A stretch of 64,000 nucleotides of DNA from Hyphomicrobiales bacterium (GTDB taxonomy: Bacteria > Pseudomonadota > Alphaproteobacteria > Rhizobiales > Xanthobacteraceae): the NCBI GenBank assembly GCA_003135415.1, contig PLBP01000006.1, positions 1 through 64,000 of the forward strand, in the 5' to 3' direction. Positions 10,497 to 21,424 of this stretch are shown here, piece after piece (the stretch's first letter is position 1; each line of letters opens with the position of its first letter). The position numbers and the translations under genes were made by a program. The notes under the pieces are model-generated. The model searched no databases. It saw only the letters and a list, made by a program, of their open reading frames with translations, and was not told the origin of the DNA.

Positions 10497-11111
10497 ATGA
10501 AGAAATCCATCATCGCCTTGTCGGTGGCCACGGCTGTCGCAGGCTCGATCTTCGCCTATAGCGCATTCGCCCAGCAGCCGCCCCGCGGCGACGAACCGCG
10601 CTGGCAACCGACCGCCGCCGATCGGGCGGCCTTTGCCGACGCCCGCATCGCGGCGTTGCACGCGGGGCTCGCGCTTACGCCCGATCAGGAAAAGCTTTGG
10701 CCGCCGGTTGAAGGCGTGCTGAAGGATTTGGCGAAAAAGCGCGCCGACCGCCGCGAGCAAATGCGCGCCGAGCACGAGCAAAACAAAGGACCGGCTGATC
10801 CGATGTTGCGGCTCCGCCGCGGTGCCGAATTCATGAGCGAGACCGGCGTCGACCTCAAACATCTCGCCGACAGCGCCCAGCCGCTCTACGACAAGCTCGA
10901 CGACGCCCAGAAAAATCGACTGCAAGTACTGGTGCGTCATGGCATGCACGAGGGCTTCCGCGAGCGTGCGATGCACCGCTTCGGTGAGTGGCGCGAGCGC
11001 TTTCAGCACTGGCGCGAAGGCTCGATGGACCACGATCGCGGTGGCCCGGAGGATTTCCGCCGCGGTTCCGGCGACCGCTTGTCGCCGCCCGCCGCCAAAG
11101 AGAGACTCTGA
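10497..11111 (+). CDS. Spy/CpxP (LTXXQ motif) family periplasmic protein
   Basis: Signal peptide followed by ALTPDQEKLWPPVE and repeated Arg/Glu-rich helices. Confidence 0.7.
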   Translation: MKKSIIALSVATAVAGSIFAYSAFAQQPPRGDEPRWQPTAADRAAFADARIAALHAGLALTPDQEKLWPPVEGVLKDLAKKRADRREQMRAEHEQNKGPADPMLRLRRGAEFMSETGVDLKHLADSAQPLYDKLDDAQKNRLQVLVRHGMHEGFRERAMHRFGEWRERFQHWREGSMDHDRGGPEDFRRGSGDRLSPPAAKERL

Positions 11112-11138
11112 ATTTTCCTCGCAACACGTAACGCCGCC

Positions 11139-11168
11139 ATACCCAAGCCGGCTAGCCGGCTTGGGTAT
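11139..11168. terminator. Perfect 30-bp palindrome, probable bidirectional terminator
   Basis: ATACCCAAGCCGGCT/AGCCGGCTTGGGTAT followed by TATCTTTTT on the + strand; lies between converging genes. Confidence 0.75.
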
Positions 11169-11182
11169 TATCTTTTTGGCGC

Positions 11183-11680
11183 CTAGATGTCGCGACCTCC
11201 CGGCTTCTGCTCCTTGTAGAGTCCGCGCAGCGTGCCCTCGCGCCAACGAATGTCGTCAATGCGCCAGCCCGCTGAGAATTTGACGAGGTTGAGTTCGACC
11301 TGCCGCGGCTCGCCCGCGTTGAAGAAGCTGACGATGGCGACCGCCTTCTCCGGCGTGTCGTCGCGCACCACGATCGCCACGTTCTTGATGTCCCACTCCT
11401 GCGCGTCGACGAACGGATCGCCGTCGAGCGCTGGCGGCCTGTTTTCACGCTCCGCCGCAATGGTGTCGGCATCGATCGTGGCCGCGAGATCCGGTGTGAA
11501 ATATTTCTCGAGCGCTTCCCGCGAGTCGAGCACAATACCCGGCGTGTCGGGCGCGCCATACTGGGCGTAGATCGAGGCGATGAAGCGTTGCGCCTCGTCG
11601 TCGGCGGCGCATGGCCGGGCGAACGTCGCGGCAAACGCGAAAAGAACGATCGCGAGGAATATGGAAAGGCCACGTTTCAT
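11183..11680 (-). CDS. DUF3828-like secreted protein
   Basis: MKRGLSIFLAIVLFAFAATFARPCAADDEAQRFIASIYAQYG... signal peptide; VELNLVKFSAGWRIDDIRW. Confidence 0.6.
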   Translation of the reverse strand: MKRGLSIFLAIVLFAFAATFARPCAADDEAQRFIASIYAQYGAPDTPGIVLDSREALEKYFTPDLAATIDADTIAAERENRPPALDGDPFVDAQEWDIKNVAIVVRDDTPEKAVAIVSFFNAGEPRQVELNLVKFSAGWRIDDIRWREGTLRGLYKEQKPGGRDI

Positions 11681-11714
11681 TGGACGATTTCCCGGCACGG
11701 CTGTTCGCGCCGCG

Positions 11715-12509
11715 CTAGACCGCGACCTTGGCGGGGATCGCCGGATGCGGGTCGTAGGCCTCGAAGGCGATGTCGCCATAGCGGAAGGCGAAAAGATCCC
11801 TGATCGCGGGGTTGAGCTTCAACGAGGGCAAGCCCCGTGGCTTGCGCGTAAGCTGCAACCGCGCCTGCTCGAGATGCGTGAGATAAAGATGCGCGTCGCC
11901 GAGCGTGTGCACGAATTCGCCGGGCACGAGGCCCGTGACCTGCGCAACCATCTGGGTCAAGAGCGCGTAGGAGGCGATATTGAACGGCACGCCCAGAAAT
12001 ACGTCGGCCGAGCGCTGATAAAGCTGGCACGAGAGCCGCCCATCGCCCACCCAGAACTGAAACAGGCAGTGGCAGGGCGCGAGCGCCATCTTGGGAAGAT
12101 CGGCCGGGTTCCAGGCGCTCACGATCAGCCGCCGCGAACTCGGATTGGTGCGGATTTCGGAAATCACCTCTTTGATCTGGTCGATGGTGTCGCCGTCCTG
12201 CGCCGGCCACGAGCGCCATTGCTTGCCATAGACGGGCCCGAGCTCGCCATTGGCGTCGGCCCATTCGTCCCAGATCGTCACCCCGTGCTCGCGCAGATAT
12301 TTGACGTTGGTGTCGCCGGCGAGAAACCACAACAGCTCGTGCACGATCGACTTCAAGTGCACCTTCTTGGTCGTGACGAGCGGGAAGCCGTCGGCAAGAT
12401 CGAAGCGCAATTGATGGCCGAACACCGAAAGCGTGCCGGTGCCGGTACGGTCGTCTTTTTTGACGCCGTCCTCGAGGACGCGTTCGAGGAGATCGAGATA
12501 AGGGCGCAT
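11715..12509 (-). CDS. thyA: Thymidylate synthase
   Basis: [46 protein letters not shown]; start at [11 protein letters not shown], an upstream in-frame start exists. Confidence 0.95.
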   Translation of the reverse strand: MRPYLDLLERVLEDGVKKDDRTGTGTLSVFGHQLRFDLADGFPLVTTKKVHLKSIVHELLWFLAGDTNVKYLREHGVTIWDEWADANGELGPVYGKQWRSWPAQDGDTIDQIKEVISEIRTNPSSRRLIVSAWNPADLPKMALAPCHCLFQFWVGDGRLSCQLYQRSADVFLGVPFNIASYALLTQMVAQVTGLVPGEFVHTLGDAHLYLTHLEQARLQLTRKPRGLPSLKLNPAIRDLFAFRYGDIAFEAYDPHPAIPAKVAV

Positions 12510-12591
12510 GGGCTGTATATAGGTGCGACTCAAAGCGAGCGGCCCTTTACGCTAGGGCGAACCAAAGTCGGAAGCCACCCCCGAAAAGAAG

Positions 12592-12621
12592 AGCGCCCCG
12601 GACTGTGCGGTCGAGGGCGCT
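12592..12621. terminator. Probable terminator upstream of thyA, downstream of the 12744 gene
   Basis: AGCGCCC...GGGCGCT with a T-rich flank on the minus strand (CTCTTCTTTTC) and TTTT on the + strand. Confidence 0.5.
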
Positions 12622-12743
12622 TTTGCAGCTTTTGACGACGCGGGGAGATTCACAAGAAGGGCTGCAAGAAACCTTGCAGGCCCGCCGGAGACCTGAACGC
12701 CGATACACCTTCAGAGTTTCGCGCTCAGCCCGCGGCCTGCGAA

Positions 12744-13067
12744 TCAGTCGGCGTTCGCATCGCAATCAACAGCGCTCGCTTCCTCGTTGCTGTATTCGGT
12801 CTCATCGATGACCTGCAATTGGGCACAAGTGAACGGCGGGTAGGCACTGGCCGTGTCCTCGTCCTGCGGCGAATTGACACGCACGAGCATAGGCGAACCG
12901 TCGGGCGCCCGGCGAACTTCGACGCGCGAGGGGATACGCGGCGCGGCGTATTGGCTCGTGGAAAAATGGGTTTCTACGCTGAACGCAGCATCGCCCGCGG
13001 TCTCGGTCAGTGCGAGAAGTCCCAGTGCCGCGCTGAAAACTACGATCGGATGAGTCATCACGGTCAT
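12744..13067 (-). CDS. Hypothetical secreted protein
   Basis: N-terminal hydrophobic signal (HPIVVFSAALGLLALTETAGDA), no recognised domain. Confidence 0.45.
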   Translation of the reverse strand: MTVMTHPIVVFSAALGLLALTETAGDAAFSVETHFSTSQYAAPRIPSRVEVRRAPDGSPMLVRVNSPQDEDTASAYPPFTCAQLQVIDETEYSNEEASAVDCDANAD

Positions 13068-13294
13068 CTCTTCGTCCCCTGTTGCTTCGCCACACGCCGA
13101 AATGATTTTCGAGATGACGGCCTGGAGCCGGATAAGTTCCGGAGGAAGGATTCCATCCTCTTCGCCAGCGTCATTGCCGACCTCGAATCACCGCGACGTT
13201 GCGATCTACGTGATTCCTATGCGAATAGCGTGCCAATATTGTGCAGGGCACAATTTTAGGCAGCATGAACTAAAACACTTATTCTAGAATATTA

Positions 13295-13322
13295 ATTCTA
13301 ATTAGTATTATTATATTAGAAT
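13295..13322. promoter_or_regulatory. AT-rich inverted repeat, candidate operator upstream of the tetR-type gene
   Basis: ATTCTAAT-12 nt-ATTAGAAT, with a further TTAGAATC copy at about 13356; sharply AT-rich against the surroundings. Confidence 0.45.
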
Positions 13323-13376
13323 CACGGAATAAATTGCAGTGGCGTGGTAGCGCTTTTAGAATCATCTCTCTAATTC

Positions 13377-13967
13377 ATGGAAGCCGCCATGGGCCGCCCT
13401 GCCCGCATCTTCCCCGCCGATCTAATCAATGCCGCGAGCAAAATCGCAGCAAGGCTCGGGCCTGCCCGCGCCACCATCGCGGCGATCGCCAAGGAAGCCG
13501 GCGCGCCGATCGGCTCGATGTATCACCGCTATCCCTCGCGGGGCGCGCTTCTAGCCGAGGTATGGATCACGGCAGCCGAGCGCTTCGGCTCCCAGTTCAG
13601 CGCCATTCTCGCCACCGCCCGCGACACCGATGCGTTGATCGAGGCCGCACTCCTCACCCCTCATTTCGCCCGCGAAGACCCCGCCGCGGGCGTGGTGCTG
13701 TTCGCCCACCGGCGCGATGACTTCCTCGACGAGGCGCCGGCAGAAAGCCGCGCGCGGGCGGCGAAGCTCGTCTCCGCCTTACAGAAGGAACTCGCTGGTG
13801 CTGCGAAGCGGCACTTAGCGGGCGACCCGCGCGGACGCGAGCGGCTCGCGGTCGCGCTCATCGGCATTCCTTACGGCGCCGTGCGCGTGTTCTTGCCGCA
13901 AGCGGTGCCGCCGCCGGAAATCGACGCCGTGATCGCCGCCGCGGCACGCGCCGCCCTCGCCCATTGA
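13377..13967 (+). CDS. TetR family transcriptional regulator
   Basis: MGRPARIFPADLINAASKIAARLGPARATIAAIAKEAGAPIGSMYHRYPSRGALLAEVW helix-turn-helix; start may be 13389. Confidence 0.85.
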   Translation: MEAAMGRPARIFPADLINAASKIAARLGPARATIAAIAKEAGAPIGSMYHRYPSRGALLAEVWITAAERFGSQFSAILATARDTDALIEAALLTPHFAREDPAAGVVLFAHRRDDFLDEAPAESRARAAKLVSALQKELAGAAKRHLAGDPRGRERLAVALIGIPYGAVRVFLPQAVPPPEIDAVIAAAARAALAH

Positions 13968-13993
13968 ACCCGCGAGTGTATGGGTCCACATTA

Positions 13994-14085
13994 GTCCCGT
14001 TCCGAGGGGTGCACGGGCTCGACCCGGGCTGAGATACCGCAAGGTGACCCTCCGAACCTGATCCGGGTCATGCCGGCGAAGGGAC
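13994..14085 (+). promoter_or_regulatory. TPP (THI-box) riboswitch
   Basis: GTCCC...AGGGGTGC...GGGCTGAGATACCGCAAGGTGACCCTCCGAACCTGATCCGGGTCATGCCGGCGAAGGGAC; conserved CTGAGA and ACCTGATC...TGCCGGCGAAGGGA cores, closing P1 stem GTCCC/GGGAC. Confidence 0.97.
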
Positions 14086-14091
14086 AGGGAC

Positions 14092-14511
14092 ATGCAGCGA
14101 TCGATCTTTCTCGCCAAGCTCATCGGGCCGTTTCTTGCCGTTTGCGGCGTCTCGTTGATTTTCAACGCCGACGCATTCCGCACAATCGGCGACCAAATCG
14201 TCAATAGCCCCGCGTGGATTTACTTTGCAGGTTTGCTCGCGCTCACCGCGGGCGTTGCCATCGTCAATACCCATAACGAATGGACTCCCGACTGGCGCGT
14301 CACGATTACCCTTCTCGGCTGGCTCTGCGTGGTCATCGGGATCATACGCCTCGTGTTCGTGGGCTCCATCGGGGTGATCGCCGGTTCGGTCTTGGCGATC
14401 GTTTCGAACGGCTGGATCGTCGGCGAAGGCATCGTCATCCTCGCGTTCGGCACTTGGCTGAGCTTCAAGGGCTACGCACCCGGCAAAGTGCGCGCGAAAA
14501 GAAAAAGGTAA
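14092..14511 (+). CDS. Small predicted 4-TM membrane protein under TPP riboswitch control
   Basis: MQRSIFLAKLIGPFLAVCGVSLIFNADAFRTIGDQ...; ATG lies 6 nt after the riboswitch; thiC starts 3 nt after its stop codon. Confidence 0.8.
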   Translation: MQRSIFLAKLIGPFLAVCGVSLIFNADAFRTIGDQIVNSPAWIYFAGLLALTAGVAIVNTHNEWTPDWRVTITLLGWLCVVIGIIRLVFVGSIGVIAGSVLAIVSNGWIVGEGIVILAFGTWLSFKGYAPGKVRAKRKR

Positions 14512-16377
<1,866 letters not shown>

Positions 16378-16415
16378 CTACTTCGAGATGACAATGCGAA
16401 GACCTGCTACGCCTG

Positions 16416-16919
16416 TTGGGACTAAATGTCGTGGACTCAGTAAATAACGTTGCCGCAACGTGCCTTGGGTCCGTACTTAAAGACGAACCATGGCAGGATC
16501 TCGGATTTGCAAAACGCCCGCGTCATGGAAAGTTTTTTGAGAGATTCAAACCGAAGTGGAAAAATGAACTGGAAAATAGAGCCGTGCAAGAATTATTGGC
16601 GACATTTACCGCCGCTTATGCTCTCGCAAGTCGAATTACATCCGAAGATATCCCATTCGTCATAGCCGCATATACCGCAAAGACTGATTTGGTAACTGCC
16701 TTAGGTTATTCCACTCGCAACGAAGCTGTGCAGCATCTGAGTAAGAGAATTGCTCAGTATTGCAGAACACCTACTGCAGATTGGCACGCACTTATTGTAA
16801 AGCGAATAGACCCGAGCTCAATTCCAATCAAAAAGCTGTCGGCGAATATTTTAGTCGGATGTATTCGATTTGCGAGAAACGTTGGCATGATGATTCACGT
16901 TCTCGAAAAACCCTCTTAA
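16416..16919 (+). CDS. Hypothetical protein (TTG start), low-GC ORF
   Basis: 167-codon ORF with clearly lower GC than neighbours and no recognised motif; followed by a terminator. Confidence 0.5.
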   Translation: MGLNVVDSVNNVAATCLGSVLKDEPWQDLGFAKRPRHGKFFERFKPKWKNELENRAVQELLATFTAAYALASRITSEDIPFVIAAYTAKTDLVTALGYSTRNEAVQHLSKRIAQYCRTPTADWHALIVKRIDPSSIPIKKLSANILVGCIRFARNVGMMIHVLEKPS

Positions 16920-16928
16920 GCACGCAAA

Positions 16929-16959
16929 AAGGCGGACTAGCCTGCAGCTAACCCGCCTT
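16929..16959. terminator. Probable bidirectional terminator
   Basis: AAGGCGG...CCGCCTT with A5 upstream, between converging ORFs. Confidence 0.6.
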
Positions 16960-16983
16960 GTCTTATGACTTACAATAACTGAC

Positions 16984-17424
16984 TTATCGCAGCGAAATCG
17001 CAAGCCCGCTGAGATCGGCGTTGATCTGCAAGCCGACCTGCCGGCCGGTGAGGTTCAGCACCGCGCCTTTCTGGTTCGTCAGCACGATCGCCTGCGCGCC
17101 GCCGCCAATCGCGCCGCCGGCGCCCGCCGCGCCATAAACGCCCGCGACATCGGAAGGCCGGCGAATGTTGCTCACCGAGCCGCGAAACCACGTCTCGGAC
17201 CCGCCGAACACGATGCCATAGCTGATACCGCCGATGGAGATCGGATAGGCGCGGCCCTGGAAATACAGCGTGCCGGAGCCCGCCGACCCGCCGATGACCC
17301 AGCCGCCTTTGATGACCTTGAACTGGATGCTACCGCTGTCGGCGTAGGCCGCCGACGAAACGCTCGCGCCCACGATAGCCATCAGAGCGATTAGTCCGGT
17401 ACGAAGTCCCGACGAAAAACGCAT
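16984..17424 (-). CDS. Secreted hypothetical protein (possibly DUF1134/EipA-like)
   Basis: Signal peptide LIALMAIVGASVSSAAYA; Gly-rich GTLYFQGRAYPISIGGISYGIVFGG; family call is tentative. Confidence 0.5.
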   Translation of the reverse strand: MRFSSGLRTGLIALMAIVGASVSSAAYADSGSIQFKVIKGGWVIGGSAGSGTLYFQGRAYPISIGGISYGIVFGGSETWFRGSVSNIRRPSDVAGVYGAAGAGGAIGGGAQAIVLTNQKGAVLNLTGRQVGLQINADLSGLAISLR

Positions 17425-17564
17425 GTTGTGTGATCCTTTTGGAAGCCCCTGGGGCGCTCCGTGGGCGACTGAGCCGGTCGGCTCAAATCAGGGGTTGATC
17501 GCCGGAGCAACAATCCGCCAAAGCGCCCGGAGTTCCATTTACCTGCGCCCGGCGCCTCCTCCAC

Positions 17565-18062
17565 TCACCTCTTAAACAACCCCATGATTGCCGCCTTCGC
17601 CAGCGTGTTGAAATGCAGATTGAAGCCGACCACCGCCGCCGAGGTGTCGGCCTTCACGTCAAGCTTGTCGGCGCCGACGGCAAACACCGTGAACAGATAA
17701 CGGTGCGGATGGTCGCCTTCCGGCGGGCACGGGCCGCCGTAGCCCGGCGCACCGAAATCGGTGCGCGTCTGCAGTGCACCGGCTGGCAGCTTGCCGCCGG
17801 CGCTGCCAGCGCCGAGCGCGAGCTCGGTCACGCTGGCCGGAATGTTCACCACCAACCAGTGCCAGAAGCCCGAGCCGGTCGGCGCATCGGGGTCGTAGCA
17901 GGTGACGGCGAAACTCTTGGTGCCGGCGGGCGTGCCGGACCATTTAAGATGCGGCGACTGGTTGCCGCCGGCACAGCCGAAGCCGAAATCGGCCGAAAGA
18001 ATAAAATCCTTGCCGAGATAGTCGCCGTCCTTGAAGCTGTTGCTGCTGAGCGCGAACGCCAT
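17565..18062 (-). CDS. YbhB/YbcL family Raf kinase inhibitor-like (PEBP) protein
   Basis: SPHLKWSGTPAGTKSFAVTCYDPDAPTGSGFWHWLVVNIP and GPCPPEGDHPHRYLFTVFAV. Confidence 0.92.
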   Translation of the reverse strand: MAFALSSNSFKDGDYLGKDFILSADFGFGCAGGNQSPHLKWSGTPAGTKSFAVTCYDPDAPTGSGFWHWLVVNIPASVTELALGAGSAGGKLPAGALQTRTDFGAPGYGGPCPPEGDHPHRYLFTVFAVGADKLDVKADTSAAVVGFNLHFNTLAKAAIMGLFKR

Positions 18063-18180
18063 GTACCGCCTCCCGTTATGTTTTCGAACACGCCTGCGTT
18101 CGATTTCGATTTAAAAGACCGACTCACTAAACCTTTTCGGGTCGTTCCTATTGAGGAAATAGCAGTTTCTTTCATCCCTC

Positions 18181-18543
18181 TCATCGCCGCCCGACAATCA
18201 AATATTTCACGAGCTTGAACCCGCTATACAGCGCAAGCTCCACCGCGGCCGTCAGCAAGAGCAAAAATAGCGAGCGCTGGCCGAGATCGTCGGTGACGGC
18301 GGCGCGGATTTTATATTTCACGTCGTCGGGAAAATAGGCATCGACAAAGTCATAGAGCGCGTTCGTGAGCGGAAACAGCTTGGTGTAAAACCAGCCGAGC
18401 CAGTCGAGCCGGAACGCGACCAGATAAGCGTACAGCAGCCAGACGATCACGATGGTGAGCGCCAGCAGAATGCACTTGCCGAGAAACAGCCAAATGAACT
18501 GCGGCTCGCGCCGTATAGGCCGGTCGTCGGTATAGGACATCAA
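18181..18543 (-). CDS. Hypothetical membrane protein
   Basis: Two or three hydrophobic segments (FIWLFLGKCILLALTIVIVWLLYAYLV; LFLLLLTAAVELALYSGF). Confidence 0.5.
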   Translation of the reverse strand: MMSYTDDRPIRREPQFIWLFLGKCILLALTIVIVWLLYAYLVAFRLDWLGWFYTKLFPLTNALYDFVDAYFPDDVKYKIRAAVTDDLGQRSLFLLLLTAAVELALYSGFKLVKYLIVGRR

Positions 18544-18573
18544 ATTCTCCGTTCAAAAATATCGCCGACGCGC

Positions 18574-19065
18574 TCAGTAGCTCCCCAGATAATCCATCTT
18601 GCCGATTGACACGCCTTTGTGACGCAAGATGTCGTAGGCGGTCGTCACGTGAAAATAGAGATTTGGAAGTACGAAGCCGAGCAGATAGTCCATGCCGGTG
18701 AATTTCAATTCGCGCTGGCCCGCCTTGAGTTGGATCGTGCGTTGCTCGCCTCCGTCAATTTGCTCCGGCTTCACGCTCTGCAGGAAATCGATCGTCTTCT
18801 TGATGCGCGCCTGCAATTCGGCGAAGGTTTTCTCCGTATCCGGAAAGCTCGGATTGTCGATGCCGCCGAGACGTGCGGCACCCGCCTTGACGGCATCGCT
18901 CGCCCGCTGCACCTGGCCCGCGAGCGTCAGCATATCAGGCGCGAAACGCGCGTCGATGAAGGAAGCGCTGTTTTCGTGCGCCTCGCCCTTTTTCAAAATC
19001 ATAGAAAGATTGCCGAGCGCGCGGATAAAGACGGGAATGGAAGCCCGGTACATGGAAATCGACAT
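18574..19065 (-). CDS. DUF1993 family protein
   Basis: MSISMYRASIPVFIRALGNLSMILKKGEAHE...PNLYFHVTTAYDILRHKGVSIGKMDYLG. Confidence 0.85.
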   Translation of the reverse strand: MSISMYRASIPVFIRALGNLSMILKKGEAHENSASFIDARFAPDMLTLAGQVQRASDAVKAGAARLGGIDNPSFPDTEKTFAELQARIKKTIDFLQSVKPEQIDGGEQRTIQLKAGQRELKFTGMDYLLGFVLPNLYFHVTTAYDILRHKGVSIGKMDYLGSY

Positions 19066-19249
19066 GGGAATCTCGTTTCGTTCGGTTGGAGATGAATTTT
19101 CTGCCGGACTATATGCGCCTCAGTAGCGAAACAGTCGAGAGCACGCGCATCCACTCAACGTGATCTAGCGGTCTCTTGAATCAGTGCCAGCGGCTCCTAA
19201 ATAGCCCTACGCGGCCTCGCCCGCGCCAAGAAAGCTTCAAGAAAGCTCG

Positions 19250-20161
19250 ATGTCCATTCGTCCCGTCAAGCAGATCATCAAGCCGCAACCGGCGATCGAA
19301 GGCGCCGGCGTCAAGCTTCAGCGCGCGTTCGGCTTCAGCAATACCGAAGAGTTCGATCCATTTTTGCTGCTCGACGATTTTCGCAACGACCGGCCGCAGG
19401 ATTACCGCGCCGGTTTTCCGTGGCATCCGCATCGCGGCATCGAGACCATCACCTATGTGCTCGCCGGATCGGTCGAGCATGGCGACAGCCTCGGCAATCG
19501 CGGCGCGCTCGGTGCCGGCGACGTGCAGTGGATGACGGCGGGCAGCGGCATCATGCATCAGGAAATGCCGCAAGGCGACGCAGAAGGCCGCATGCACGGC
19601 TTCCAGCTTTGGGCCAATTTGCCTTCATCGCTGAAGATGACGGCGCCGCGCTATCAGGACATCCCCGCCGCCGCCATTCCCGAAATCGTCGACGACGACG
19701 GCACACGCGTGCGCGTGATTACCGGCGATTTCTGGGGCAAGCGCGGACCGGTCGACGGCGTCGCCGCTGACCCGCGCTATCTCGACGTCTCCGTGCCGCC
19801 CGGCAAGAAGAAGACACTGAGGGTGGGAACCGACCGTCACGCCTTCGCCTATGTATTCGCGGGCTCGGGCACCTTCGGCGGAGCCTCGCAGCCCTTCGGC
19901 GTGCTGACGGAAAAAGGAGGCGCCGACGGCGGCGACCTGCTCGTGCGCGAGCGCACCGGCAACCGTTCGCTCGTGCTGTTCGATTCCGGCGACGAGGTGA
20001 CGGTGCAGGCCGGCGACGAAGGCATTCGCTTCTTGCTCGTATCGGGTAAGCCGATCGAGGAGCCGGTCGCCTGGTACGGGCCGATCGTGATGAACACTCG
20101 CGCCGAATTACAGCAGGCCGTAAACGAATTGCAAAACGGCACGTTCATCAAGCATCGGTGA
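19250..20161 (+). CDS. Pirin family protein
   Basis: GFPWHPHRGIETITYVLAGSVEHGDSLGNRGALGAGDVQWMTAGSGIMHQEMP. Confidence 0.93.
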   Translation: MSIRPVKQIIKPQPAIEGAGVKLQRAFGFSNTEEFDPFLLLDDFRNDRPQDYRAGFPWHPHRGIETITYVLAGSVEHGDSLGNRGALGAGDVQWMTAGSGIMHQEMPQGDAEGRMHGFQLWANLPSSLKMTAPRYQDIPAAAIPEIVDDDGTRVRVITGDFWGKRGPVDGVAADPRYLDVSVPPGKKKTLRVGTDRHAFAYVFAGSGTFGGASQPFGVLTEKGGADGGDLLVRERTGNRSLVLFDSGDEVTVQAGDEGIRFLLVSGKPIEEPVAWYGPIVMNTRAELQQAVNELQNGTFIKHR

Positions 20162-20187
20162 ACGAACTCGATTAAAAAATAGACGAA

Positions 20188-20379
20188 TTAAGCTTTCTTC
20201 GGTTCGTCCTTATCGAGGACATAGTAAATTTCGTCCGCCAATTCCTGCATTGTTTTGCGGTCCAAAAGGAACTCGAATTCCTCGGACTTCGACTTCAGCA
20301 TCAGCGTGAACGTATCGCCCGCCTGCGTGACTTCAAATTTCTCGATGCGATCCTGGTCCGGGTCTTCGGCTTCGGCCAT
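20188..20379 (-). CDS. Hypothetical 63-aa acidic protein
   Basis: MAEAEDPDQDRIEKFEVTQAGDTFTLMLKSKSEEFEFLLDRKTMQELADEIYYVLDKDEPKKA; start refined from the longer ORF. Confidence 0.55.
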   Translation of the reverse strand: MAEAEDPDQDRIEKFEVTQAGDTFTLMLKSKSEEFEFLLDRKTMQELADEIYYVLDKDEPKKA

Positions 20380-20622
20380 GGCGTTTCTCCCCTGTTCCCT
20401 GGGCAATATCCGGCATGCGGCCTGCCTTGTATAGGTTGGCGAAGCGAGTGTTGTCAGGCCGCCTCGGCGAGGAACCGGGTAATTTTCGCTCATGCTTTCC
20501 TAAAAATTTAGCGTTGCTAAAAACGTAGGCACAAACAATTCCTGCGATGACTTCGCCGCGCGCTTCTCAAATTAGACGGAAGCGGCCCCTGCAATTTCGT
20601 CCCACTTAAAAGGAATCTGCGC

Positions 20623-20787
20623 ATGAAAACGTTCGCTCTCATCGCCCTCGCCACCCTGATCACCCTCTCCGCAGCGCTGCCCTCGCAAGCCGGCGGCAGC
20701 CTTTACTACCCACAGGACCGCACTTGGGACGTTGCCGATCAAGGCGCCAATGGCGGCGGCGCGGGCGGCGGCGGCGGCGGCGACTGA
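20623..20787 (+). CDS. Small secreted glycine-rich peptide (54 aa, not in the ORF track)
   Basis: MKTFALIALATLITLSAALPSQAGGSLYYPQDRTWDVADQGANGGGAGGGGGGD; clear signal peptide with AxA-type cleavage site, AAGGA ribosome-binding sequence and its own terminator. Confidence 0.65.
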   Translation: MKTFALIALATLITLSAALPSQAGGSLYYPQDRTWDVADQGANGGGAGGGGGGD

Positions 20788-20805
20788 CGAGAATCCGTTC
20801 CTTCG

Positions 20806-20834
20806 AGGCCCGGGCAGTGCCCGGGCCTTTTTCT
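20806..20834 (+). terminator. Intrinsic terminator of the small secreted peptide gene
   Basis: AGGCCCGGGC-AGT-GCCCGGGCCTTTTTCT. Confidence 0.9.
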
Positions 20835-21129
20835 ATCGAGTGAGTCGCGGCGGCCGAAAATATCTCCGGCACGCTTCGCGTCATTGACGGTTCCATGAAA
20901 AGCACGCGGCAACACCATGGCTTCGATGTGGCGGCGCAACATTCGTGCGGCAATTGAATCGATTCTTGCCCGCTTTCCACAGCCTTGCATCACCATGACA
21001 TAACCGCGCGCCACGTTAACGTCTCAAACTTCTTGCACCGTGATTTGAACGATGCTGTCATGCCTTTGTTACCGGCAGGCGCTAGATTCGAAATCATCGA
21101 AACGCTCGAAGAAAAAAGGGGAGAGCGCG

Positions 21130-21363
21130 ATGTCACGATCGAAAGCCGAACGATTCCGCGCGATGTCCGCCGAATGCGAGCGGCAGACGGAGCTTGCTTC
21201 CGAGGAACCCGAGTTCCGCGAGCTGCAGAAACGGCTCGCCGGCGCCTATGCGGCCCTCGCCGAAAGCGAGGACTGGCTCGACGGCCGCGCCGGCACCGAA
21301 ACCTATCTCATGCCCGATCTCCCCGCCGGCGAGAGACTGAGGCTGCTCGATCGCCCGAGCTGA
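21130..21363 (+). CDS. Hypothetical 77-aa charged protein
   Basis: MSRSKAERFRAMSAECERQTELASEEPEFRELQKRLAGAYAALAESEDWL...; AAAAGGGGAGAG ribosome-binding sequence upstream. Confidence 0.55.
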   Translation: MSRSKAERFRAMSAECERQTELASEEPEFRELQKRLAGAYAALAESEDWLDGRAGTETYLMPDLPAGERLRLLDRPS

Positions 21364-21424
21364 AGCGGTCCGTCAACCTCGCTTGCGTTGCTTTCCGAAG
21401 TTTCGCCGCTTCTGAGTCGGCCCG

